A model generated the notes under the pieces. It had not been told where the DNA came from and made no database searches. It saw only the letters and a program-made list of their open reading frames with translations. A DNA stretch of 64,000 nt, taken from contig NZ_LT629748.1 of assembly GCF_900105005.1 (NCBI RefSeq), positions 434,001-498,000 of the forward strand. The letters run 5' to 3'. Below, in pieces: positions 1 through 9,738 of the stretch; the first letter of the stretch is position 1, and every line of letters starts with the position of its first letter. The position numbers were made by a program, and so were the translations under genes. The DNA is from Halopseudomonas litoralis (GTDB lineage Bacteria; Pseudomonadota; Gammaproteobacteria; Pseudomonadales; Pseudomonadaceae).

Positions 1-1
1 C

Positions 2-307
2 GGCGGTTATCTGGCCATCGGCTCGTGCATGTCGGCCCTGACCAAGAATCAGGTGATCGCCTTCATTCTCAGCGTGGTGGCCTGTTTCGTGTTCATTGTC
101 AGCGGCTTCCCGCTGGTACTGGATCTGTTCAGCGGCTGGTCACCCCAGTGGCTGCTGGATGCGATTGCCTCGCTCAGCTTCCTGATTCGCTTCGATGCCA
201 TCAGCAAAGGCGTGCTGGATCTGCGTGACCTGCTGTATTTCATATCGCTGATGGCCGTCTGGCTGTTTGCCACCGCGATTGTCATCGACCTGAAAAAGGC
301 CGATTGA
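2..307 (+). CDS. ABC-2 type transporter permease, C-terminal part (5' end outside window)
   Basis: The reading frame is open from the first bases, so the gene begins outside the window and only about 101 C-terminal residues are seen. These are hydrophobic, with two or three membrane segments (around VIAFILSVVACFVFIVSGF and LLYFISLMAVWLFATAIVI), and end in a short charged tail. Together with the GldG-like and DUF4340 genes just downstream this fits the membrane subunit of a GldF-type ABC-2 exporter. The stop overlaps the region just before the next gene's ribosome binding site, so the three genes are probably one operon. The substrate is unknown. Confidence 0.8.
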   Translation, partial: GGYLAIGSCMSALTKNQVIAFILSVVACFVFIVSGFPLVLDLFSGWSPQWLLDAIASLSFLIRFDAISKGVLDLRDLLYFISLMAVWLFATAIVIDLKKAD

Positions 308-324
308 GGCAAGGGAGAACAACA

Positions 325-2169
325 ATGAAACGATTGATGTATTCAGGTACCGGCCTGCTGGTACTGCTGCTGGCCTTCATCGCCTTCAATATGGCTACCG
401 GGGTATTGTTGCCGGGCGCCCGGCTGGATCTGACCGAACAGAAGCTGTTTACCATCTCCGATGGCACGCGGGACATTCTCGAAGAGCTGGACGAGCCGAT
501 AACCCTGTATTTCTTCTTCTCCGACCGGGCCAGCAAGGACATGGTCGTGCTGCGCAATTATGCCCGCCGGGTGGAGGAAATGCTGCGCGAGTACGAGCGC
601 GTCGCCGACGGCAAGCTGAAGCTGCAGATCATTGATCCGCAACCCTTCTCCGAAGCCGAAGATCGGGCCGCCGAATTCGGCCTGCAGGCCGTGCCGCTGA
701 CCCAGAGCGGAGATCAGCTGTACTTCGGCCTGGCCGGTACCAATCAGCTGGCTCAGCGTGAAACTATTCCTTTCTTTGCCCTGGAGCAGGAAGGCCTGTT
801 GGAGTATGAGCTGAGCCGGCTGATCAACAGTCTGGCCCACCCGGAAAAACCGCAGATCGGTTTGATGGCCGGCCTGCCCATGACCGGTGGTATGAACCCG
901 ATGACCGGGCAGCCCGGCGCGCCCTGGATGGCGTTCGAGCAGATGCAGCAGATGTTCGACGTGCAGAATCTGGACAGTGATATTGATAGCGTACCCGAAG
1001 AGATCGACGTGCTGCTGCTGGTGCATCCCAAGGCGCTGAGCGAGGCAGCGTTGTTCGCCGTCGACCAGTTCGTGCTGCGCGGTGGCAAGTTGCTGGCCTT
1101 CATCGACCCGCTCGCCGAATCCGACCAGAGCATGGAGGCCATGATGGAAGGCATGGCCGATGGCAAAGCCTCCGATCTCGGCCCGCTGCTGGCCGCCTGG
1201 GGTGTGCAGTACAACCCCGAGCAGGTGGTGGTGGATGCGCGTCTGGGTATGTCGGTGAGCCGTGGTCAGGGGCAACTGCCGGCACGGCACATCGGCTGGC
1301 TCGAGGTCGAACCGCAGTTCATGAGCAAGGACGACACTGTTACCGCGCCGCTGCAATTGCTGACCGTTGCCACAGCGGGTGCGCTGCAGCCGATGGCCGA
1401 TGCGTCAACTTCATTCATGCCGTTGTTGTCCAGTTCGGCCAACAGTGCTCTGGTGCCCAGCAGTCGTTTCAGTGGCATGCAGGATCCTGAAGTGCTGCTT
1501 AACGGCTTCCAGGCAGATGATCAGGTCTACCACTTTGCCGCACGTCTGCAGGGGCCGGCGCAGACTGCGTACCCGGATGGGTTGGAAAGCCGTGAGCCTG
1601 CATTGACCGAGTCGGACAACATCAACGTATTAGTGATCGCCGATACGGACATGCTGACCGACCGCATGTGGGTGCAGGTGCAGGACTTCTACGGCCAGCG
1701 CATTCCCCAGCCCTGGGCGGATAACGGTGGGCTGCTGATCAATGCGCTGGATAACCTGTCCGGCTCCGAAGCGCTGATCAGTGTGCGCTCACGCGGTGAT
1801 TTCAGTCGCCCGTTTACTGTGGTGGAGGATCTGCAACGCAAGGCGGAGCGGCGTTATCGCGCCAGTGAGCAACGTCTGCAGCAGCAACTGGAACAGACCG
1901 AACAACGCCTGCGTGAACTGCAGCAGGGCCAGGATCCAACTCAATTGACTGAGCTGAGCGCCGAGCAGGAAGCGGCGATTCAGGGTTTTCTCGACGAGAA
2001 GCTGGCCATCCGCAAGCAACTGCGCGATGTGCGATATGAATTGAATGCCGATATCGAGCGTCTGGGTAACCAGCTCAAGGCAATCAACATCGCGTTGGTA
2101 CCGGCATTGCTGACCTTGGGTGTACTGGTATGGTGGGTGGTGGGACGTCTGCGCCGCCGCACCATTTGA
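325..2169 (+). CDS. GldG-family ABC transporter auxiliary protein
   Basis: A 614-residue protein with an N-terminal signal anchor (about residues 5-27), a large periplasmic region that resembles the ABC-type uncharacterised transport domain of GldG (the stretch TLYFFFSDRASKDM and the DVLLLVHPKALSE segment are typical), a Gln/Glu-rich coiled coil near residues 510-570, and a final membrane helix followed by RRRR-type residues. I chose the ATG at 325 because AAGGGAG precedes it; a TTG at 304 would give a poorer start. It follows the permease by 17 bp. In other bacteria such proteins partner a GldF permease; the transported substrate here is not known. Confidence 0.85.
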   Translation: MKRLMYSGTGLLVLLLAFIAFNMATGVLLPGARLDLTEQKLFTISDGTRDILEELDEPITLYFFFSDRASKDMVVLRNYARRVEEMLREYERVADGKLKLQIIDPQPFSEAEDRAAEFGLQAVPLTQSGDQLYFGLAGTNQLAQRETIPFFALEQEGLLEYELSRLINSLAHPEKPQIGLMAGLPMTGGMNPMTGQPGAPWMAFEQMQQMFDVQNLDSDIDSVPEEIDVLLLVHPKALSEAALFAVDQFVLRGGKLLAFIDPLAESDQSMEAMMEGMADGKASDLGPLLAAWGVQYNPEQVVVDARLGMSVSRGQGQLPARHIGWLEVEPQFMSKDDTVTAPLQLLTVATAGALQPMADASTSFMPLLSSSANSALVPSSRFSGMQDPEVLLNGFQADDQVYHFAARLQGPAQTAYPDGLESREPALTESDNINVLVIADTDMLTDRMWVQVQDFYGQRIPQPWADNGGLLINALDNLSGSEALISVRSRGDFSRPFTVVEDLQRKAERRYRASEQRLQQQLEQTEQRLRELQQGQDPTQLTELSAEQEAAIQGFLDEKLAIRKQLRDVRYELNADIERLGNQLKAINIALVPALLTLGVLVWWVVGRLRRRTI

Positions 2170-2180
2170 GGAGAACTGTC

Positions 2181-3158
2181 ATGCGTAATAAACCATTGAT
2201 CTTTACCGTGGTGCTGACCGCGGTACTGGTGGCGCTGGCGCTGAATATGCGTGATAAGGATCGGGTCGCGGACCTGTCCAGCCGTAATCTGCTGTCACCG
2301 ATGCAGGTGAAACAATTGGCCTTGCTGGAACGCATCAGCCTGCGACGGGGAGAGGGGCAGGTCGAGCTTGCCCGGTCTGAGGGTGAATGGGGCGTGGTCA
2401 GTCATGCCGGCTTCCCGGTTCAGCAGGAGCGCCTTGCGGCGCTGATGCACGCGGTGCGGGGCGCTCGGGTGGTTGAAGAGAAGACCAGCAACCCCGAGTA
2501 TCATGCACGCCTGGGACTTGATGTGACCGCAGCGGACAGCGAGGCGCTACAGGTTGACTTGCACAGTCCAGAGCTGGATTTTGGCCTGATCTACGGCGAC
2601 ACGGTTGGCACAGGACAGTTGCTGCGGTTTGCCGAACAGGACCAGGTATTGCTTATCAATCGCCCGTTCAGCATGTCAGTCAATCCAACCGACTGGCTGG
2701 CGCTGAACGTCATTGATATCCCTATGCAGCAGCTGGCGACCGCACGCTGGACCCACGCCGATGGCGAGACGCTCGAGTTCGACAAGGCGGGGGAGGGTGA
2801 GTACAACCTGCGTTTGCTCGGGTCGGATGCGCAGCAGACGCAGGGTGGTAATGAGCGCTGGATCAACAGCATGGTGCTGGCGCTGATCAACCTGACCGCA
2901 CAGAATGTGGCCTTGCGTGACGACCTGGCATTGGCCGAGCCCATGTTGCAGATGCAGGTAACCACCTGGTCCGGTGCCGACCTGGCGGCTTCGCTGCATG
3001 CCATCGACGGGCGTTACTGGTTGCTGATCGATAGTTACACGCCGCCACAGGAAGGTGAATTGGATGTATATGCCGACCCTCGTTGGGCGTATCAGATCGG
3101 AGTCGCTCAGATGGAGAATCTCAACAAGCGGCAGGCAGACGTCGTTCGCGCTCCATAA
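2181..3158 (+). CDS. DUF4340 domain-containing protein
   Basis: A 325-residue protein with a single N-terminal membrane anchor (residues 5-21) followed by a periplasmic region that looks like DUF4340, the domain that regularly follows GldG-like genes in proteobacterial ABC operons. The ATG at 2181 has a GAGGAG site 8 nt upstream and lies 11 bp after the previous stop, so it is the third gene of the transporter operon. No catalytic motif is visible; it is probably an accessory subunit of the exporter. Confidence 0.85.
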   Translation: MRNKPLIFTVVLTAVLVALALNMRDKDRVADLSSRNLLSPMQVKQLALLERISLRRGEGQVELARSEGEWGVVSHAGFPVQQERLAALMHAVRGARVVEEKTSNPEYHARLGLDVTAADSEALQVDLHSPELDFGLIYGDTVGTGQLLRFAEQDQVLLINRPFSMSVNPTDWLALNVIDIPMQQLATARWTHADGETLEFDKAGEGEYNLRLLGSDAQQTQGGNERWINSMVLALINLTAQNVALRDDLALAEPMLQMQVTTWSGADLAASLHAIDGRYWLLIDSYTPPQEGELDVYADPRWAYQIGVAQMENLNKRQADVVRAP

Positions 3159-3168
3159 TGGAATCCGC

Positions 3169-3196
3169 TTGCAGCGCTTGGTTGTTTGGCTAGAAT
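3169..3196 (+). promoter_or_regulatory. Candidate sigma-70 promoter of the cold-shock gene
   Basis: TTGCAG, a 16-bp spacer and TAGAAT lie just after the DUF4340 gene. The predicted start near 3203 leaves an untranslated leader of about 77 nt before the cold-shock ATG, a leader length common for csp genes. The assignment comes from the sequence match only. Confidence 0.5.
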
Positions 3197-3279
3197 CGAG
3201 AAAGGCCGAACGGAGCATGGCCACGCCGCTCCGTACTGCCTGAATGATGCGATTCAATTGTGATACGGAGATTGAGGAA

Positions 3280-3489
3280 ATGTCTGATCGGCAAACCGGT
3301 ACGGTGAAATGGTTCAACGACGCCAAGGGTTTTGGCTTCATTCAGTGCGAGTCAGGTCCGGACGTATTCGTGCATTTTCGCGCCATACGGGGCGATGGCC
3401 ACCGGACTCTGGTGGAAGGCCAGAAGGTCGAATTCGCTGTCTCTCAGGGCCAGAAGGGCCTGCAGGCTGACGACGTAGTCGCGCTTTGA
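3280..3489 (+). CDS. Cold-shock domain protein (CspA family)
   Basis: A 69-residue single cold-shock domain. The beginning [16 protein letters not shown] carries RNP1, and DVFVHF is RNP2, the aromatic faces that bind single-stranded nucleic acid. The chosen ATG at 3280 has GAGG three nucleotides upstream; an upstream ATG at 3244 would add a non-homologous tail. Cytoplasmic RNA chaperone by family. In Pseudomonas a csp gene of this type often precedes a small conserved gene, as here. Confidence 0.93.
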   Translation: MSDRQTGTVKWFNDAKGFGFIQCESGPDVFVHFRAIRGDGHRTLVEGQKVEFAVSQGQKGLQADDVVAL

Positions 3490-3785
3490 GCGTCGAGCCG
3501 GAGCCATTCTGGTATTGTCTGGCGCTGGGCGATGGTCTGTTGGCCACTGTTCCCCTGAGCGATATAGAAGAGGCGTTTGGGCAGCTGTATCCGCGCGGGG
3601 AAGCACCGCCGGATGCCGCTGTTTTCAGTCGTCATCGGCTGGATGGGTTGCAGTGTGAGGTCACCGTGTTCTTTTCCCCTTCGCTGGCCGATCTGGCCAG
3701 GCGATTCAAGGCACATCCCTGTGCTCGACCCCGAACCCGCGATCTTGAGTTGCTGGCCGGTTCAGCCGGCGCGCTGCAGCTGTAA
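3486..3785 (+). CDS. Small conserved hypothetical protein following csp
   Basis: About 99 residues starting from a TTG whose first base sits 1 bp before the csp stop codon, giving an ATGA-like coupled overlap. The product is acidic at its start, contains [13 protein letters not shown] and ends in [13 protein letters not shown]. No known catalytic motif, signal peptide or membrane segment is visible. Codon use and the uninterrupted frame up to the convergent trxC gene support a real gene, but the start codon is uncertain. I do not recognise a function. Confidence 0.6.
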   Translation: MSVEPEPFWYCLALGDGLLATVPLSDIEEAFGQLYPRGEAPPDAAVFSRHRLDGLQCEVTVFFSPSLADLARRFKAHPCARPRTRDLELLAGSAGALQL

Positions 3786-3794
3786 TCTGAAGGC

Positions 3795-4235
3795 TTACAA
3801 TCCCGGCAGGTTATTGGTCAGCCAGCGCTGAAACTCTGCCGGCGGTAGAGCACCGTTAAGGCGGGCAACCTCCTTGCCCTTGTGCATGATGAGTAGCGTT
3901 GGAATGCTGCGGATGGCAAAACGTGCAGCCAGCTCTTGCGCCGCTTCGGTATCGACTTTGGCCAGGCGGGCACGTGGCTCGGCAGTGCCGGCGGCCTGGG
4001 TGAATACCGGAGCGAACTGCTTGCATGGGCCGCACCAGCTGGCCCAGAAATCGACCACCAGCGGCAGATCGGCATTGGCGTGGGCATTGAAGTTTGCCGT
4101 GCCGAGGTCTACCGGAGCGCCGATGAACAGCGACTCCTTGCAGGCTCCGCAACGTGGGGTCTGATCAAGTCGTTCAGCGGCCAGGCGGTTACGACGGTGG
4201 CAATGCGGACAGGCCAGTGTGATGGGCTCACTCAT
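3795..4235 (-). CDS. trxC: Thioredoxin 2 (TrxC) with N-terminal zinc ribbon
   Basis: A 146-residue protein-disulfide reductase. The N-terminus has CPHC (about residues 9-12) and CGAC (29-32), the zinc-binding pairs that separate thioredoxin 2 from thioredoxin 1, and the thioredoxin fold follows with the active site WCGPC near residue 70 and the cis-proline loop RSIPTL. Cytoplasmic. It is convergent with the small gene after csp. By family it reduces protein disulfides and takes part in the oxidative stress response. Confidence 0.96.
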   Translation of the reverse strand: MSEPITLACPHCHRRNRLAAERLDQTPRCGACKESLFIGAPVDLGTANFNAHANADLPLVVDFWASWCGPCKQFAPVFTQAAGTAEPRARLAKVDTEAAQELAARFAIRSIPTLLIMHKGKEVARLNGALPPAEFQRWLTNNLPGL

Positions 4236-4278
4236 GAACGTGCTCCTGTTTGTCTGTCAATCGGACAGGCGGTGCGCC

Positions 4279-4662
4279 TCAGGGCTTCATCGCCCAGACG
4301 AATTCCTCTTCACCCTCGGCGGTGACCTTCATCCAGCTATCGGCGTTGGCCTCGCCGTGCTCTTCCTGCCAGCCACCAATGGAGCAGCGTACTTCGCGGT
4401 TTATACCAGCCGCTACCGCGCGGGCGCAGTCAACATCGGTCGCCCAGGGCGTATGTTCGCTTTCAAACCAGATGCTGGCCCATTTGCCAGCCGCCTTGCG
4501 CACTATCATCAGTGGTATGGCGGTTTCGCCATGCAGGGTGCCGCGACGCATGGTGTTGGCCCAGGAGCCCAGTTCGACACGGCCGACGTGCTGTTCCAGC
4601 CAGCCAATCAACTCGTCCAGAAAGTCTTCTTTCAGGTAGATCTCGATATCCGGTTGGCGCAC
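4279..4662 (-). CDS. Conserved hypothetical protein downstream of rlmA
   Basis: About 127 residues. I chose the GTG at 4662 because AGAGGA lies 6 nt upstream and homologous Pseudomonas proteins begin near RQPDIEIYL; a TTG at 4677 lacks such a site. The product is soluble, Trp- and Glu-rich (GKWASIWFES, EEEFVW near the C-terminus). The first codons lie just after the rlmA stop, so translation is probably coupled to rlmA. No function is assigned; the pattern looks like a small conserved Pseudomonas protein of unknown role. Confidence 0.75.
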   Translation of the reverse strand: MRQPDIEIYLKEDFLDELIGWLEQHVGRVELGSWANTMRRGTLHGETAIPLMIVRKAAGKWASIWFESEHTPWATDVDCARAVAAGINREVRCSIGGWQEEHGEANADSWMKVTAEGEEEFVWAMKP

Positions 4663-4673
4663 AGAATTTCCTC

Positions 4674-5476
4674 TCAATGGCGTTGCAGCATGACCATGCG
4701 CATGGCGACTTCCAGCCCGGCAATACCGCTGTCGCGCAGTGCCTGTTGCCGGTCGGGGCGGCTGCGGAAGCCGTGGGGGGTCATGCCGATCAGATTGTCC
4801 AATGCGGCAGACTCCAGATCCAGAGCATAGCGCAGGACCTGATCATTGACGATCTCCAGACCCTCCGGCAAGACCTTGATCAATTCCGGGGTGGGATGAA
4901 TGCTATCGTACAATTTTTCGCGCAGGGCCAGCAGGTGATCAGCGTGCGGCCCGACCAGCAGCAGCTGGCCACCGGGTTTGAGTACGCGCAGACACTCGTC
5001 CCAGGACCACGGACTGAACACGCACAATGCGGCATCCAGCCCTGCATCGGCCACCGGCAGACGCGCACTGGAGCCGACCAGCCACTGGATGTCGCGGTTG
5101 CGCCGACATGCCTTGATTACGGCATCTTTACTGATATCCAGTCCGGCGCAATCAGCTTGCGGCAGGGCACGAGCCAAGCGGTCGGTGTAATAACCTTCGC
5201 CGCAGCCCATGTCGAGCAACGCAGCGGGTGCCTGCTCGGTAAACAGTCGGTTAATCTCATCGCTGACCGGCTGGTAATGGCCGCCATCGAGAAATGCCTG
5301 ACGATGGGCCAGCATGGTCGGCGTGTCGCCGGGCTGGCGGCTGTTCTTGTGCTGGACCAGCAACAGGTTCAGATAGCCCTGACGGGCCTGGTCATAACTG
5401 TGGCCATTGCTGCAGGACCAGTTTCGGTCTTCGGTGTTAAGCGGCTCACGGCAGTGAGGACAGATAAGCTGAGGCA

Positions 5477-5477
<1 letters not shown>
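4674..5477 (-). CDS. rlmA: 23S rRNA (guanine-745-N1)-methyltransferase
   Basis: A 267-residue SAM-dependent methyltransferase. The N-terminus carries the zinc-binding pattern CPHC...CSNGH typical of RlmA/RrmA, then the Rossmann motif LLDMGCGEGYYTD (about residues 88-100) and the motif FSPWSWDECLRVLKPGG. It methylates N1 of G745 in helix 35 of 23S rRNA. The start codon ATG overlaps the stop of dapE by one base, so it is the second gene of a dapE-rlmA operon. Confidence 0.95.
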
Positions 5478-6664
<1,187 letters not shown>

Positions 6665-6691
6665 TCATATTGATCGGCACCGCGCGTGGAC

Positions 6692-7027
6692 CTACGGCTT
6701 GGCGGGGTGCGTTTCATGCCCCATGGGTGTGCTATCCGGTAAGCTCGCCTGTGGATCGCGGAAATCGGGGCTGTGCGTTTCGGAGTCCAGTGGCATGTGG
6801 CTGTAACGCTGGATATCCGGAGAATGATGATTCTTCTCATCCAATATCCGCTTAAGTTCACAATGCCCGGTGGCGCCACGAAATACCGCCATGCCGCCAA
6901 GGGCCATTTGCAAAACACCACTCAGACCGCCGGTGCGCATGCCATTACCCAGCAGAGCCAGACCGCCGATAATCGAGGCGGCGCGCTCTGCGCCTTCTAC
7001 ATTCTTGGGGGTGGTGAGATGAAGCAT
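6692..7027 (-). CDS. DUF2892 (YgaP-like) inner-membrane protein
   Basis: A 111-residue protein whose first 65 residues form the two short hydrophobic segments of DUF2892 (NVEGAERAASIIGGLALLGNG and LQMALGGMAVFRGATGHC), followed by a hydrophilic tail rich in His, Ser and Asp. DUF2892 is usually a stand-alone membrane module or is attached to rhodanese domains (YgaP). No rhodanese domain is present. Neighbours are unrelated, so the role cannot be inferred. Confidence 0.8.
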   Translation of the reverse strand: MLHLTTPKNVEGAERAASIIGGLALLGNGMRTGGLSGVLQMALGGMAVFRGATGHCELKRILDEKNHHSPDIQRYSHMPLDSETHSPDFRDPQASLPDSTPMGHETHPAKP

Positions 7028-7055
7028 ATTGATTACCTCTGGTTGAGACAGGAAT

Positions 7056-7089
7056 GGTCCGCGTCAGCAGGTAAGCCTGCGCGCGGACC
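7056..7089. terminator. GC-rich hairpin between the OmpA-like and DUF2892 genes
   Basis: Arms GGTCCGCG (7056-7063) and CGCGGACC (7082-7089) enclose a second short stem, forming a strong structure in the short gap between two minus-strand genes. There is no T-run on either side, so it may be an attenuator or RNA-processing hairpin and not an intrinsic terminator. Confidence 0.35.
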
Positions 7090-7096
7090 GGATGGG

Positions 7097-7870
7097 TCAA
7101 CGCGCAGGGACGTTTTGCGCATCATGTGAAATGGTGACTTCGACGCGGCGATTCATTGCACGGGAAGCCGGTGTGTTGTTGTCCGATACCGGATGCGCTT
7201 CACCGAGACCGACAGTTTCGATGCGGCTCGACGCGACTCCTTCACGTACCAACGCGCGTCGTACGGCATCTGCTCGGGCCTGGGACAGCGTGAGGTTGTA
7301 GGAATCGGCGCCGGTGCTATCAGTGAAACCTTCGATAAGCACTTTGCGCTGATCGTGTTCTTTCAGAAATTCTGCCAGTTTGCGCACGCTGGAATTGGCC
7401 GCCGGTTTCAGCTCGGACTTGTCGTGATCGAACAGCACGTTGCTGAAGGTCACCACTGAACCGCGATCGGTCTGTTTGGCATTCAACTCGTCCTGCAACT
7501 GCTTGATCTGCGCATCCCTCGCTTCCAGACGGGTACGGGCACGTTTCTCGGATACGCCTTCCAATTCCTGCTCTGCCGCGCGCATGGCTATGGTCTGGCG
7601 CGCCAACTCGACGCGTTGTTCGGTCAGGTACGCCAGATGGTCGATTTCATGTGGCTTGGCACCTTCTTTCTGGGCGAGTTCCGCACGGCTCAGTGAGCCA
7701 CGGGCGTCTTCGGTTTCCACAGCTGCCAGTTGGCGTGCCTGGGGATGGTTCTGCAATTCGGTCACGCTCAGTCGCGCCTGCTCCAGATTGGGATTGAGTT
7801 CGTTGGAGGCACAGGCCGTCAATAACAGGCCCATAGCCAGGCAAGCCGGAATAGTCAGATACGTACGCAT
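7097..7870 (-). CDS. Outer-membrane lipoprotein with DUF4398 and OmpA peptidoglycan-binding domain
   Basis: A 257-residue protein starting at the ATG at 7870 (GGAGAAG upstream). A lipoprotein signal ends in the lipobox LLTAC (Cys near residue 20). Then comes a helical DUF4398-like region to about residue 130, and an OmpA C-terminal domain (FDHDKSELKP, IEGFTDSTG, SQARADAVRRAL, NRRVEV) that binds peptidoglycan. Just upstream, 40 bp away, lies a second DUF4398 lipoprotein, so the pair is probably one operon working at the envelope. The exact role is unknown. Confidence 0.9.
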   Translation of the reverse strand: MRTYLTIPACLAMGLLLTACASNELNPNLEQARLSVTELQNHPQARQLAAVETEDARGSLSRAELAQKEGAKPHEIDHLAYLTEQRVELARQTIAMRAAEQELEGVSEKRARTRLEARDAQIKQLQDELNAKQTDRGSVVTFSNVLFDHDKSELKPAANSSVRKLAEFLKEHDQRKVLIEGFTDSTGADSYNLTLSQARADAVRRALVREGVASSRIETVGLGEAHPVSDNNTPASRAMNRRVEVTISHDAQNVPAR

Positions 7871-7910
7871 GGGATCTTCTCCTCGCAATTGGATAAGTTG
7901 GCCGCAGTGG

Positions 7911-8300
7911 TTACCGGACGCCGCGCATGGTTTCTTCACGCAGCTCCTCGGTACCGCGTTCGGCTTCCTTTACCACTTCCAGGGCTTTTTCTGCACGGGC
8001 CTTGCGTTCGGCAACACGGGCATCCCATTCGGCCTGTTCGGCAAGATAGCGTGCTCGCTCATATTCCTCTGCCGTGTTGGCCTGTTCGGCCTGCAGGAGT
8101 TTCTCCCGGGCCTTGCGTAACTCCAGCGGTGCATATTCAGCGCTCTGCGCCGTATCGGCAGCATTGAGTGCCTGCTGGGCCGTCGCCAGCTGGGTAGTCG
8201 GTGGGGGGGTGCTGGCGCAACCGACCAGGGCAGCGGCAGCCCCAAGGGTAGCGACGGCTATCAGATGTTTGGGTACGTGTAGAAAAGCGTGTTTAGACAT
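7911..8300 (-). CDS. DUF4398 domain lipoprotein
   Basis: A 129-residue small lipoprotein. The ATG at 8300 starts a signal sequence with lipobox ALVGC (Cys near residue 28); an upstream in-frame start at 8336 would put the signal too far inside. The mature part is an almost entirely helical, Ala/Glu/Arg-rich DUF4398 stretch (AQQALNAADTAQSAEYAPLE is typical). It lies 40 bp upstream of the OmpA-domain protein that carries the same domain, suggesting partners or a split pair in the outer membrane. Confidence 0.87.
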   Translation of the reverse strand: MSKHAFLHVPKHLIAVATLGAAAALVGCASTPPPTTQLATAQQALNAADTAQSAEYAPLELRKAREKLLQAEQANTAEEYERARYLAEQAEWDARVAERKARAEKALEVVKEAERGTEELREETMRGVR

Positions 8301-8535
8301 GGTTCCGACTCCAGATTGAATGCATTGCGTCAACAATGGTTACGGAAAAATGAAACTGTGCTTCCTTTACTGGCAGGACCATCCGGGCCATGAGCATTGC
8401 GCTGCCGATGCGCTGTAATCGACCAGTGTGAGACTGTTGCAATCACAGTATGTACAAAGGGTCTGACCGCTTGGTGTGGAGGCTGTTCAACAAAATGTAA
8501 CGTCGCGCGGATGTTGCCGCGTGCCAGCGGGTAAT

Positions 8536-9528
8536 TCAGGCGGGCCAGCGTGCCTTGCGCCAGGCGCGACGCTGCTTCTTGTCGAGGTAGGTCCAGGCCA
8601 GCAGTCGGCTGTGCTTCTGCCCCTGCGCCATGGGGATGACGCGGATGTCACGAGCCTGCTGTGTTTGCAGCTGTTGTTGCAGCATAGGCAGGTTGACGGC
8701 TTTCGATACCAATGTGGTAAACCAGAAAACCTGCCCGGTAATGGCGGCGCTGTCGGCGATCATCCTTGACAGAAACCCGGCCTCGCCACCGTCACACATC
8801 AGCTCGTTTTGCTGTCCACCGAAGTTCAGTGCAGGCACCTTGCCCGGACTGCCTTTGCCACCCTTGCCCAGGTTGCGCCATTTGCGCTGACTGCCACTGG
8901 TGGCCTCAGCCTGGCTGGCATGGAAGGGTGGGTTGCACAGGGTGAAGTCGAACTGCTCGTCGGCACCGACGATCCCGCCAAAGATACGGGATGGCGTCGG
9001 CTGGTGACGCAACCGGATACCAGGAGCCAGCACCGGGTTGGCGGCCAGAATACGCGCCGCATTGTCCAGCGCGGCAGAGTCGATATCGGCACCGACGAAC
9101 CGCCATTGATATTCAACCCTGCCAAGCAGGGGATAAATCAGATTGGCGCCAGTACCGATGTCCAGGCCGACAAGCTGCTCGCCTGTGGGTATCTTGCCGT
9201 CATGGCTCTCGCCGAGAAGATCGGCCAAGGCGTGGATATAGTCGGCGCGCCCAGGCACCGGCGGGCAGAGATAGCCCTCGGGAATGGCCCACTCACGGAT
9301 GCCGTACTGATGCAATAGCAAGGCGCGGTTCAATGCCGTCACCGCTCGCGGATTGGCAAAGTCGAGCGTGGGAAAACCCTCTGCAGCCCGGATGATATGG
9401 GCGGTCAGCTCGGGATGGGCACGGGCCAGAGCATGCAGGTCATAATGCCCCTGATGGCGATTGCGCGGGTGCAGCCCGGTTTTCGGCGGGCGTGGCGGGT
9501 TCGATCTGGAAGGCATGAGATGATCCAT
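8536..9528 (-). CDS. rlmF: 23S rRNA (adenine-1618-N6)-methyltransferase
   Basis: About 330 residues. The SAM-binding motif VGLDIGTGANLIYP, the adenine-N6 methyltransferase motif CNPPFHAS and the Gly/Asn-rich RlmF segment around GGQQNELMCDGGE identify RlmF (YbiN), which methylates A1618 of 23S rRNA. The start is uncertain: ATGs at 9528 and 9516 both lack a clear ribosome site; 9528 is given. It is a single-gene unit, divergent from tcdA. Confidence 0.93.
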   Translation of the reverse strand: MDHLMPSRSNPPRPPKTGLHPRNRHQGHYDLHALARAHPELTAHIIRAAEGFPTLDFANPRAVTALNRALLLHQYGIREWAIPEGYLCPPVPGRADYIHALADLLGESHDGKIPTGEQLVGLDIGTGANLIYPLLGRVEYQWRFVGADIDSAALDNAARILAANPVLAPGIRLRHQPTPSRIFGGIVGADEQFDFTLCNPPFHASQAEATSGSQRKWRNLGKGGKGSPGKVPALNFGGQQNELMCDGGEAGFLSRMIADSAAITGQVFWFTTLVSKAVNLPMLQQQLQTQQARDIRVIPMAQGQKHSRLLAWTYLDKKQRRAWRKARWPA

Positions 9529-9738
9529 TTGGCAAGAGGTGAATTGTCCCACAACGACGTTGGAGGTTCATCCGGCTTGTGCACAATTAAGGTGGATGAA
9601 TCTGTGGATAACCCTGTGATAGAAAGTGCCAGGCCGCATCAATGATGGCTTCGGGAGTGCTGGCTGTTTATTGATCAGTTGCGGAAATAGGCGGTCGCCA
9701 TGCGTTATACTGCGCGGTCTTATTTCTGCGAGGTTTGC

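Noticed and set aside
9603..9611. TGTGGATAA, an exact DnaA box on the minus strand
   Set aside because: A single box with no further boxes, AT-rich region or dnaA/dnaN neighbours; a chance match is likely.
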